A DNA stretch of 64,000 nucleotides, from contig NC_082595.1 in assembly GCF_030936135.1 (NCBI RefSeq), positions 14,484,430 to 14,548,429 on the forward strand, read 5' to 3'. Made by a program: the position numbers and the translations under genes. Each line of letters begins with the position of its first letter. The stretch's first letter is position 1. The stretch is from Gavia stellata. Taxonomy: Eukaryota; Chordata; Aves; Gaviiformes; Gaviidae. Shown here piece by piece: positions 47,558-59,584 of this stretch. The notes under the pieces are model-generated. The model ran no database searches. It was not told the origin of the DNA and saw only the letters and a program-made list of their open reading frames with translations.

Positions 47558-48115
47558 TTCTTGATAGTCAGTCTGAAATTTCTGCAAATCCCAAAGTGCT
47601 GATCACTTACACTGTGTATGTGAAATATACATAACATAAACTGAAAGTAAAACTTCCTCTCTTTCAAAGAAATTAGGCTGATCCATTAGGGAAATCAGAT
47701 GAGAAGAAACAGTATAACTTAAGCTGCTTCTTAACAAGTACACACAGCTTAGCTTGCATGTTAACCTGCTACGTTAATTCAAAACGTGGTTCCTGACGAT
47801 TCAAAGTTTAACTCTAGTGAAAACATCAATGAAAAGAAAGGAAGGCACCAATGTGCATACTTAAATGTGCACTGGGAAGGTTTTGGCAAGTTTTCCCCCA
47901 CTTCGTATGTATCATATAACAACAAAATCACAAAAGGGTAACTTGACAGCAAGAGCCGAACCCCCTCGCAGGAAAACTGACAGGTTTGCAGCTCTGCGGG
48001 GGGAAAAGGCCCCACGTGTTTCACCGCCCGCGGTCCCGTTCCCCCGTCCCGCCCGGGCGAGGGCCAGAGAAGCCGGCCCGGCCCGGCCCGGCTCCTCGCC
48101 AGCTCTGCCCCTCAC

Positions 48116-48290
48116 CGCCGCGGCAAGGTCGTGCCAACGCCGGGCAGCGCCCGCGGCCCGCGCGAGGACTCGCCGTCACAAGCGGGTCTGGCCCCGCTCT
48201 CCCTCCGGCGGGACTACCCAGGATAAGATGACAGGCGAGAAAGAGCAGCTCCCGGCTCCCTCGCGGGACAGGCGGTAGCCAAGATGGCGG
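48116..48290 (-). other. PREPL: Candidate PREPL 5' UTR exon
   Basis: Low-confidence inference. On the minus strand GCGGCG is followed by gtgaggggc at 48115, a good splice donor inside the CpG island. Splicing from here to the acceptor at 47579 would supply the 5' UTR of PREPL. The 5' limit is guessed from the YY1 motif. Confidence 0.3.
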
Positions 48291-48291
48291 C
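48280..48291 (+). promoter_or_regulatory. YY1-type motif (CAAGATGGCGGC)
   Basis: A complete match to the long YY1 consensus AAGATGGCGGC, read on the plus strand within the CpG island near the presumed PREPL start. YY1 sites of this type commonly sit at transcription starts. Confidence 0.75.
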
Positions 48292-48570
48292 AGGGCGCTT
48301 CAGCCGCCCGCGGCTGGCAAGCACCGCTGATGGCAGCGCGGGGGCGCGGAGCCGCGGCGGGCAGCCGCACACCGGGCGGGCTGGCGCGGCTTCCTCAAGT
48401 CGCGCCCGTTTTACGCATCGTTTCGCTGCGGGGCGCGGAGGCCACAGGCGACCCGTTTTGAGGCGCGCTCCCGCCCCTCCGGTGAGCCGGAAGAGCCGGG
48501 AGTACCGCGGCAGCAGCTTGCCTCCTCAGTGCTGCCTCGGGCAGCCGTGGAATACGCTGCTGCCCTTAAC

Positions 48571-48582
48571 AAAGATGGCCAC
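48571..48582 (+). promoter_or_regulatory. Second YY1-like motif (AAAGATGGCCAC)
   Basis: Matches the AAGATGGC core of the YY1 consensus and lies about 155 bases before the CAMKMT ATG, 290 bases from the first YY1 motif and in the same orientation. Confidence 0.55.
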
Positions 48583-48735
48583 CCACTTCCTCCCCCTCAA
48601 GCCCTAGCCCGGCGGTCCTAGCAGCCGCTGGACGCTCGGCGGCAAGTCCCCGCTGACCAGGGAAGCGCTCCCCGCGCGCGGAGGGAGGGTCTGCGCGCTC
48701 CCGCCGCTTCAGCTCCAGGCGCTCCCCACCGCTGC

Positions 48736-48834
48736 ATGGCCGAGGCTCCCGACTCTCCGCGCCGCCCCGCCGCGGGCAAGCGCGAAGCGAGCGGTGCGGG
48801 AGCGGCGAGAGCCCGCTGGCGGCTGCTCGGACAG
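48736..48834 (+). CDS. CAMKMT: CAMKMT exon 1 (coding part)
   Basis: 33 codons from ATG to a donor ACAG followed by gtaggg, phase 0. The end [10 protein letters not shown] aligns with ARWKLLRQ of the human protein, which fixes the frame. The ATG context is TGC-ATG-G (T at -3, G at +4). Confidence 0.88.
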
Positions 48835-51800
48835 GTAGGGGGAGCCCGCGGGCGGGAGGAGCTGCCGGGACGGGGTGGGCCGGCGGGGCAGCCGCAGGGG
48901 AGCGCGTCTCTGCGGCGCCCGGGGCCGGGGCGGTTCGTGTCCCCTCGCGTCCTTTCGCGCTGGGCTGCCGCTCCCCCGGGGGCGGCGGGCGCTGGCAGGA
49001 GGTCGCGGGTCCGTGCGGCCGGTAGCTCGCAGAGCCCGAGGGGCCGGGCTCTGCCCCGGGCGGGGGTGCCGGTGCCGGCGGGGAATCCTGCCGGCGCTGG
49101 AGGTGTGCGGAAAGCCGCGCTGCGAAGAGCTGCCCGCACCCCTGACAGGAGGATTGCGACGAATAGTATGCTGGGGCTTGCAAAGCGGTTTACGGTCCTC
49201 TTCCTGGGAAAAATAGCAATAATAAATATATATAAATACATATGTGCACACACGGCTCTTGAAAGCGTGCCTTCAGTACACCCCCAAAGCGGTCTGTGGT
49301 CTTACAGGCAGCGTTAACAGGGGGAGGGCCCGCACCCCCTTGGCACCCCGTCGCCTGAAGGCAGTAGCTTGATATTTTCAGGCTGTGGTTTGACACCTTC
49401 CCTCGATGCTGCTGGAGATGGTTATCACAGCTGCTACCCAATTCATGGGGAGCTGGGGCGAGCCCCCGCTCACCTGGCAGCGAAAACTGAGCTCTCCCTG
49501 CAGCTGCTGGCGGTCTGGTGAGCGATGGGGCCGTGCTTGGAAGAGGATGAGGAGGAAGAAGCAGCGAGTGGTTACACCTGTGCTCCGGGTGAACAGCAGC
49601 TTGTCAGCTCCGGCCTTCCATACTTTTTTCGGACCCTTCAGGAGCAGTGCAAGGTTGGAAAGGATTCCTCTGCAGATAACCATAGGCGTAAAGGCTTAAA
49701 AACCCGAATCAGTTTCATTAGTTGTTATCGTTACTGGACGTGATATTTACATCCCTAACTTAAATGTTTAGTTTTGTGCAAATGGGTGCCTGGAGCTGCC
49801 CATGGCGAGCTCTCCCCGAGAAGGCAGAGTGGCGGCAGTGGGTCTGATGGCAGCAGCTGGGTTGAAAGGGGCACCTGGCTGCAGTGGGGTAACAGCGGGA
49901 GGCGTGGGGAAGTTAATACTGACCTTTTCTTTGTGTGTGTTTTTGGTTTGTAAATTCCCCAGTCCTGTTCAACAGGACAAACTTCTGTTTTATTATACTG
50001 TAAAGCAGGAGATCTCAAAGCTATTGGTCGGAGTATCAGGTTTGTCTATGTAGGTTTCGGTTCTGGCAGACTATGTAAGCTATGCTCTGCGGCTAAACTA
50101 GTTATTATTTTACTTCAACATACTGCCTTTAGTATATCCCTGTCCCTTAAAATCATAAGGAACTTTTCATAACAATCGAATGGGGGTCTGGGGGTGTGTG
50201 TAGGTACTTGGGGAGAAGGCTTCCATTTCCTCCTCAAACTACATGTATCTGTGACCTTTTCCTCTGCAGATTCCCTGGGTTTTTCTGTGTTCTTTAGCTT
50301 TTCTGTTGATTTTTGTATGGTACGATGAGCAAGGATCGATTTAATCTTACTGGTACATCTGAAATAAAAATCAGTTCTGCACTCTTTACTACAGTGATGC
50401 TCGGATCTATCTATGGATTGGAAGAAGGTATCAACCTTCCTTTATAACATCTTTAAAGGAGCACTGTCAAAGTGTTTCTTACAGTGCTTTTAAAAATGCT
50501 TTTCATACTGCTTATAATAACGCCTTATGTGAAATCAGTTCTGTGGTGTGTTTACATATTGAATTTGCTTTCATTCACTGCATACGCAAATTGATTTGCT
50601 ATGGTAAGGGTGCTTGAGTGCGTGCTTGCTGATTTAATTAAGAAAAAAGCCCTTTTATCAGGTATCCTATGAAGCTAGCATAAAGAACCAGGGGTTTGCA
50701 TAATTACCTGTGTGTTCTTTATTGATAAAGTGTTTTATATATGTACTGAGTTTGAAGTTTGGCGATATTTTAAAACTTCGCTTGTCAGAATCAAGGAAAA
50801 TATTTTTTGCTTAAAATAAAATGCTAAGGTAAGTTACACGTGCAGTATGCATTTATAAATGACTGAAGTAAATTCTCTAAGGCTGTGTTTTAAGCTCTAC
50901 TAGTCTGTGCAACTGATGGCATTATTCAGTTTGTAGTCTTTAGCAGGGAAGTTAGAGGAATAGGCATAAACTAAGTTGCTCCCTATAGAAAGTTTAATAA
51001 AAACTTTCTTGAAATCTGTAAGCTTTATATGTTTATCCTGCCTGTTACCTTCCTCTTGCTCTTCTTCTCACAGAAGTCTTGCTCACCTGCTAACGTGCTT
51101 TAGCTTCCAGAATTGAAAAATAAAAGCTAAAGTGAGGACAGGGCAGTGGCCTTTGTTTTTCTTTCTCTTTTTTCTCAACAGAACAACTTCTAAAACACTT
51201 TCTCTTCTCTTCCTGGTCCTCCCTCTGTGAAGAGTGCCTGTGGTCCAGATCTTTTTCCATGTTTCTGTTAGTCTTGAGTTTGCAAATTGTTTACAGTTGA
51301 ATAAAACAATTTGGTATATAAACTATTTGTAAAAATAAATAATGTCCAGTCCTACTGATGATCTTTAGAGATGGTGTAGTTATAGATTATGCTGTAGGTG
51401 ATGAGGTAGAAACTTTCTCAAGTGTACAAAATAGCATGTTCCAGGCAGTGCCCTAGAACTGAGTGGAGGTTTGTAGAACGTCAGCTGTTACTGAATTTGG
51501 CTTTTAGTGCAACTAGGCCATACACAATGAGGTGGAAGAAATACAGGAAATTTCAGGTGGCTGTCTTTCTCCGCATGTTTTGTTTTGGTTTTTTAAAGTG
51601 ATAAAACACCTTTAGGTTTTATAGGGATTCTTAAATATGGTCTTAATATTGTGATTAAATACCAGGGGCCTGTAATTTCTATCTGTGGTAAAATTTTACT
51701 AGAATCTTTCTAAACCAGGAGACAGTCTGGTGCTCCTTTCTGGCCTTTTTTTTTTTTTTTTTTTTAATGTTAGAAGTGTTCGTGAAGAAAGAATTGCCTT

Positions 51801-54800
51801 AGACTTCTATATTGCTAGGTGAAGTTAAAGAGGAAAGAAAATGCAAGTTTGACAGAGGGAAAACCGTAGGGTAGAAGTGTGAGCTTGCATTGGGGTTTTT
51901 TGTTGTTGTTTATTGAACCTAATTGTTGGAAGACAACTTTTCATTACAGAACCTAAAATATTATTATTTATTTAGGTAATATTTGTATGTATGACTCGTG
52001 TACAAGCTCAACACTTGTGTATATAAAGATCTTGTGCAGAAGACGGGGCCTTTCAATACCAAAAGAAGATCTTGAAGAGAGTGAAACAAGGCTTCTGGAA
52101 TTCTTTGAAATAAAAATATGCAGATAACCTTAGCTGAAAGTTACTGAGGGAGGAGATAAAGAGGCCACCAGTCCCAACCAAAGAACAGTGGTGTCCAGTG
52201 ATTTCTCCCCACAATAGTTCTACTCTGCCATCATTAAAAAGAATAATTGTGGCTATTCTGCTGAGAAGCCTTTAGCTTGCTTTGATATTAGCTACTGGTT
52301 TTATAGGTCCTTGGGACATGTTCATTTATAATGGCAGTGTGCAGGAAGTTAGGGAGCTTCATCTTCATTGGAAGGGCATCATGAAAACAGAGAAGACTAT
52401 CTTTCAACCTCTTCAAAACATTGTTATAAGTTTAAATAGGTTTGTCACCTTTTTTTTTGTCAGTGGCTTATCCTATCGCAGCAGCATATGTTTGTAGGTT
52501 GTAGCACAATTGTGATGCTTTTAGGGAAAAAAAATATTTTGATCCTTATGTAAAAATACAGAGTTAGATATAAATAATGTAACATATTCTTCCTTTGTGC
52601 TCTGTTTTCCCAGATATACTTTGGTTTTTAAAAGATTTGACCTGCTGTTGTAATTTTCAGATCTTAGACCTCTTGATTTTAGTTTGAGGCTGTGGGAGAA
52701 ATGTTCTTGTGAGTACTCAAATGCTCATGCAATTTTCTGCTAACCCAGAGAATGCATTTTACAGAGTGACTAAAAGATGTCTTTGTAGAACAAAAACCTG
52801 CAACCAGGAAAGTGTTGTCACTGCTGGATATTTTTTCTTGTTAGTAATGGCTTGCCTTTGCGTGAAAAAAAAAAAAAAGCCCCAAAACAACATGCTTTTC
52901 TGAAAATTAGGTCTTGGTGGGTTTTTGTAGTCGTCAAGTTGGTCCATTTTGTTTCCAGGCATGCCACTATTATATGAAGGTCTTAATTCTGTTAGTCTTT
53001 TAATGTGGTTCTCCTGTTTTGATATTTTTGCCGTTTCCTTCGTATGTGTGTTTTTCCCACGTGTTACAAAAGTAGAAGAAATAGTGTGGGCAGCACACAG
53101 CCATTTTTAATACTCTGATGAAAATGCCTGTGCCTTTCATATGCTGAGACCTGCCAATGAAAACACAATAAGATGCATCAGATGCAAGATCCAAACACAA
53201 TAAGATGCATCAGAGCTGCTGTTAGAAAGTAACAGCATAGCAAATACAATTGCTCGGCTCACATATGTAGTATTTCCAAGTATCCTGCAAAATAATAGGT
53301 CATGACATCAAATTGAAAGGCTGTGGGATGTGAGTGCATTTCCAGTTAAAGCAGAGTCAACAAAAGTTGGGTGCAGCAAAAAAAATCTCTGATCCGTCAT
53401 TTTCTTGTACGCATCCCATATGCAAAGCTTCCATTTCAAGTTTCAAATTCTGGAGAGCTATTTCTCATTTTACTTCAGATTTAGCTCTGGTTGGCGAAAC
53501 GATACATTGTGGTGCTCTCCTACTCAATAGAGCTATTCCCTGTAGCTCTGTCTGTTTATAGTGATGTTCCTTTTCTGCTCTGTTTTTTTCATCACTGTAG
53601 ACTGCTTATGCACCTTCATTTTAAAAATGCAATGGCAATTATTTATGTATTCTGTCCAATGTTAGGAGAAAGATGTTAAATCCAGGACATCTCTCCTTCC
53701 ACATCACAGACCTAAAGAATAAGCCTTTTTGTCTGGCGGGGAACTGCTAGTTGTCTTCTGTGCAATGATACAGCTCAAACGGGCTGGGTGCCTGGTCTTC
53801 CCGTACGGAGGAGTTGATACCTCACTCCCCGAAACACAGCTGAGTGGAGTAGACTATGCAGGACAGCGAGCCCATGTTTTCACTTTCCTGAACAAGTGTT
53901 TTAATCATTTAAAAAATGTGAATGGCCATGTTCTGTCTCTGCCACTGCCTTGAATTCTTCAGTCTCTTAGCACTGAACTTTGTGCTGTCAGTGTATTTTT
54001 GGACTCATTTAAGGTTGGCTAATGCATCAGTCCCCTTATGGGGGCCTGATAGAGGAATATGCAGTTGTGGCATCTCAAAGCCTGGGGCCTGGGACAGGTA
54101 GCAAGTTTCTCAACTCAGGCAAGTTTGGCAGCAATTCTGCAAGTGTGCAGCAGTAGACTTCTAGGCTAGGAAGTAGTCTACCTGGGAAACACATATCATT
54201 CAGGCACCTGAGGATCATGTTTTGGGTTTAGTCATTTAGATTCTACAGAAGATACCCTTGTTTTGTTTTGGGTTTTTTTTTCATCATTTCTAGGGACAGT
54301 GAGTGGCATGGAAGTTGCTTGGTGAGGGCACTGCTTGCTCTGTGAAACAGTCTGCCTCTAATTCTGGTGTGGGTTTGCTGGAGTGGGAGTTAAAAAAGCA
54401 ACTTTGTGTACTTGTGAACACAGTACATTTGCTTTACAGTTACTGAGACATAAAAAATTCATAATCCATTCTTTTGACCCCTACCATCAATACCACTATT
54501 ATTTTTCTCAGGCTTGACATCCTTGGACTAGGTATTCATAGCTATTAACTAATAGCATAGCTATTATGGTTGATTCTAGACTTGCCTCTTCAGTTATGTA
54601 AATCTGTGTTTGTTCTTTTCTTGAAAGTTTTATTCTTAATGTTTAATTTGTTCTTTATTTAAAAGGTTCTGAAGAAAAAGCATTTGAAAGATGTGCATCT
54701 CCAACAAGTGTCTGTAAGAAGGTTCACATCATTCAATCTCTTTTCAATAGAAGACCAGAATACAGAAGAGGAAACTGGGACCTGGCTTCAGTATAAAAGC

Positions 54801-57800
54801 ATCTTTTATCCTGAGTATAGTGTGTCTTTAAGGTAACCATTGTTTAAGTTTTAAGTACTTCCTAAGATCTCGTACTGGCCTCAAATATAAAACTCATTAG
54901 TCATTCTTCCAGTATAACTAGGGCATAATTTAACTTTGTATAACTAGGACATAGTTTACAAATAAACTGTTAGGTGTTATTTTTAGTTGTTTGTTACAGT
55001 AAGCAGCTTGTCTGATTATTTTTTTTTTCCCGGTACATTTCACTGAAGTGCCAGAGCTTGAATGAAAATACTGATGATTGTACCTATAACAGAATGCAAA
55101 TATGAGCATTTATTTTATATTTCTAATAGCTTTCTGTTTTGACATTTTTCTTATAAAATAGGATGTAAAAATACTGAACACATTTACTTGTAATCTTAAT
55201 GAAAATTTTAATGACATGATGTTATTCATAAAGTTCTAAAAGCTTTTTGGTAGTGATCTATATTTTATTCAATTTTCTTCTTAATAGTTCTTGTAAAACT
55301 CAATGATAATTTGAAAGCCAGTTTGCAAAACAAAAGAACAAAAAATTTCTTCTTCCTACAGAAATGGTTTGTACCTAATGAAGAAATCTGTTGTATAATA
55401 GAACAAGTAAAACATTGAAGATATCTGTATTAAAAAAAAAACAAAACAAAACAAAACAACAAAAACCCCCCAAAACACACAAACCCAAAAACCCACTGAA
55501 GGAGTGTTAATGAATTTTCAGTAGCTTTAGCAAAACAGAGACGTTTATAGCTCCCATTCATTACTAGGTGGGATTTTTTTTTTTCCTTTTCTCCTGCTTT
55601 GGTGTCCTTTTCCTTGTTCTGTTTTGTACATATCTACAGCTTGGTAGATCTTGATTCATGCAACTTGATTCATCCAGATGCTCACAGTCTACCTAATCTC
55701 TTTGTGCAGTGTCTCTAGTCCCTGGTTTTATGTCTTCAGAGGCACACTGGTAATGGGAAATGTAAGGCGTTTAGGTAGAATTTAGGCTGAGCAAGTCTGC
55801 AATCCTTTATGCTGCATTCCTGAACTTCTTTATTCGATCTCCTTAGTTCACTACCATGGTTTGCAATACTTGGTGTCACTTCCTTAATTTACTAGTTACG
55901 TGAGTTTTAAGGTAGGAGGCGAGCTAAGGTTCACCTGTGCCAGCAGTACAAAAGCCAAGGGAATGCCAGGCTGATCTTCTATATTAAGAAGAATAGGGAG
56001 ATTGTATCCTGGTATGGATTTTTATTTTTTCCCCCCTATTCTGTTCCATTCTAGAAGATACTCAGTGATCTATAAAAATGGTAATAACCGATCCTTTTAG
56101 GAATAATGATCAGAACTTACTTACACTTCTATATTAAAATGTTTTCTCTCTATATTGAAGTAGTAGCGACAGCATACACATATTATTTCAGAATACTGCA
56201 GGATGGTGAAGAAGGGAAGAACAAAATACTCGCTGTGTATTTTGCCAGGGACAAAGTATAAATCCTGCAACAAAATCTGCTTTACTTTAAGTCTGTATTA
56301 AATAAAGTTTCTTCTGGTTTTGCAGAAGCAGTAATTTAAGAGGGTAAACATAATAGTTTAACATGCATAACGGAGCAACAGTTCTCGCTGGAACTTGCAT
56401 ATCTAGAAGATAAGAAATCTTGGAGTAAGCATCCCTGGATCTTTGAGAATTGATCATGTCCTGGAAACTTAAGCATTCTCTGTATATCTGACAGTATACC
56501 CTTCATTTCTCTCCTCCCATTGGCAAAATATTAATTATCATAATTTTCATAAATAGAAACAATTTTAACAAGATTACAAGAGCATATTATTAGCATATTA
56601 TTAACAATAACATCAGTTAGGTAAACCTAGAACAGGATGCTTGAGCAGCAGAGCCTTTTTGTATATCTTTTTGTTAGGAAAAAAATGTTGCTGTAGCCCC
56701 TCTAAAGTCTTGACAAAAGTGCTTTTGAATTTTTATCTACATATGTTTTCCTTATGCATTAACATCTTGGGAAAGCTCACTGCATATGCTGGATGTTAAA
56801 AGGGTTGTCAGCTAGTATCTTGACAAGACTAAGTACTTAAGAAAGTTCATAAGGTTGTTAGTGGCTTTTGGCAAAGAGTATAAAGGTCAAGCTATATCAG
56901 TTCAAGGGCTATCAAAACGCATCAAATTGTATATTCAGATATGCTATGACCTAGGTGGAATTACTGCTCTAGAGGGACTTGGGGTCCGGTTTGTTAGGCA
57001 AATAGAAGCTTCAGTAGGAACTACCAGTCATGTACGTGCTTTTCTGAACTTCTCAATGCAGCTTGTTTTAATAAGCTGCTGGTTTTCCAACGAAAATCAG
57101 GTTGGATTCACATTTGGGAAAGAAGAGCTTATGCCATGGGTTTTTGTCACTAGTTTATTTCAGGATTCTTAATAACAAATCTTCCAAAGCAGGAAGTCAG
57201 GGCACTAATATAAGGCAATTTTTGCTTGAAAAAATTAAGCTGGATTTACGTGACATTTTGACTAGATCCTTGAGGTGACAACATCATTGACTTATTTTAA
57301 AAATCCCCATAACTCTTCTGGTTAAACAGTGATCTCTGGTGTGCTTAATGAAATGTAGATTTACAATACACGGTGGAATGTGGTCTCTTGAAGTTTGTAT
57401 AGGTACTAAGGTGCTTCATGGTAGCTCTGGGGTATGAAGAAGAGTGTCTGATGAGTGTGATTTTTGTTAGCAGTGAAAGATGTGTCAAAATGAAGTTTCT
57501 TGTGTTATAATCCAGAATCTCATTTGATTAGTCTAGTCTCATTTGGATTTGTACCATATTTGATGCTCCTACACACTACATCCTTGTCTTCATGGTATGA
57601 ATTGGGTGGCTACATACATGAAATTGCTCTCTAGTGTTGTTTGCAATTAACATTAGTTAAAAAATAAATCCCTCAACTGACAGGAAGTCAGCCTGAGAAT
57701 CAGGCTGACTGTTTATTACAGTCTAACATGTCGAATGTAGACATATTCAGTCCAAGCTGGAATCTTGGTGCAGTTTTCACGTTCGTATTTGGATACAGTG

Positions 57801-59547
57801 AACTAAGTAATCTAGCCTGCAGATGAAAAATATAAACCTTGTTTTGAATGAAATTTCTTGCAAGCTTGAAGTGGAAAAAGGTATCTTTCATTACAGATAT
57901 TATCTAGCCTTCTGGGTCTTTTCTCCGTTAAAACTAAGTTTTTATTCATAAAACTTTCATGTTTATTTGCTAGGTTTCTTCAAATTCTTTTTAACTTTGG
58001 GGATATTTCACTTTGCTTTTAAAAATTATGCATGTGCTAAATACTTGTTTTCTTGGTGATAAGATACAGAGTAAGTAGAGACATTTTAAAATGTTTATTT
58101 AATATTGCATTTCTAAATCCTTCTATTCTTAGTCAGGAATATGCTTTTAAATTTTGTATGAATAGTTCTAGCAATGAAGTGATTATAGATCATAAAGATG
58201 CAGTGTCTCACTGTGGAGAGGGTGTCTGTTTTTTAGACAGGAAAATTATTCTTTTATTACAGTTAAAAAAGGAGCAATCAATATCTTCCCATTTTTTATT
58301 TCAGGGTATGGATTTACTTTAAAATTGTAGGCTCATTTTAAGCAATTAGAGAATAAATAAGTTATTTCTGTGGTAAAATACTTTCCATTGATCAGTCATT
58401 GGGTGTTTCTAATACTAAAATGCAGAACTGAAAAGAACAATGTTAGCAGCTTACAGGAAGGGTTAAATCTTTGTAAAGAGTGTTAAGTGTTCTTTGCAAG
58501 GTGTCATGCTTTTATTCTGAATATGAATGAACCTTTAGATAAAAATATGAAAGAAATTATTAGATTATTCTAGACCTTTGGTTTGGAAATGAGAGGCATG
58601 TTACTTGTCTGTGGCAAGTGGTAGTTAGAAAATGGTTTAGGAGTGAATTCCATTGGCTGTTCCTATAGGAAATTTCTGCTAATAACATTTTGAAGTTTTA
58701 ATGAGTTTTTATTTTAGGGATAGACATGAAAAAAAAGAAGGAAAGCAGATTTCAAGGAATATTGCCTACATCTTATGGACTATTTGTGTGGCTATGATAA
58801 ACTTGCTTTCTTCCATTTATTGCATGCTAAGAGACAACATGTGGATTTAGTAGCATAAAGGCTTGGCCACAGAAGGAGGAAGTTGAGGAAAGAGATAAAA
58901 AGTGATCTGGTAATATACTACTTTCATTCACTGAAGAAATTAAGACTGTTTCATGATATTGCCCAAGACGTGTGTATTTATAAAAAGAATTTGTAGTCAA
59001 AGAAGCCATTGGTTTGGTTTCTTACCATATTAAGCTGAAATCTTGAACTGGAGTGAAAGAAGAGTTATCTTGTTTTGCTATACTCTGGCCCAGAAAAAAT
59101 TTGATCAGATAACAAAGTTTGCAGATGACACTGAGATTCTTACTGGGCTGCAATGACACGTGATGGTGACACTCACCAAGCCATTTTGTAAAGTACCGTT
59201 AGCAGTAACTTTTTCACCCTTATCCTGCCTTTCATTGTAGTTTTATTTTGTAAGGAGGTTAGTAATGTATGGTGATGTGTTGTGGGTATTTTTCTTTTAA
59301 GTATTATATGGAAATATAGTCTATCTTAGTTTTTGTAGGTTGTTTTAAGTTTACTATATGTATTTAGTTATTTGTATTATTTTTCCTCATTCAGTTGAAG
59401 AATAATATAAAAGAAGAGAAGGAACATAGTTTTAGTTCATTATGGTTGATTAAAAGCATACATTAATAGGGAGCTGCTGAAGGATTATTTTTATTCTACT
59501 GTCTACAGCTATTTATAAATACATGTAAAAGTCTGCCACTTGTGTTG

Positions 59548-59584
<37 letters not shown>

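Larger units (their letters stand above)
47990..49170. promoter_or_regulatory. CpG island, PREPL/CAMKMT bidirectional promoter
   Basis: About 1.2 kb dense in CG dinucleotides and GGCGG/CCGCC motifs, in sharp contrast to the AT-rich flanks. It lies between the first exons of two head-to-head genes, an arrangement also found in human. No TATA box was seen. Open frames on both strands here arise from the GC richness and are not genes, apart from CAMKMT exon 1. Confidence 0.9.
48835..54665 (+). other. CAMKMT intron 1
   Basis: 5.8 kb. The first 330 bases belong to the CpG island, after which composition turns AT-rich. It contains a T20 run (51,746-51,765) and a spaced 22-bp direct repeat (53,161-53,214). 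No mobile element or internal exon was recognised. Confidence 0.8.

Noticed and set aside
48284-49317. Long open frames (over 100 codons) on both strands near the CpG island
   Set aside because: They arise from GC richness, which depletes stop codons. Only the 33-codon CAMKMT exon 1 has a matching protein and a splice donor in frame.
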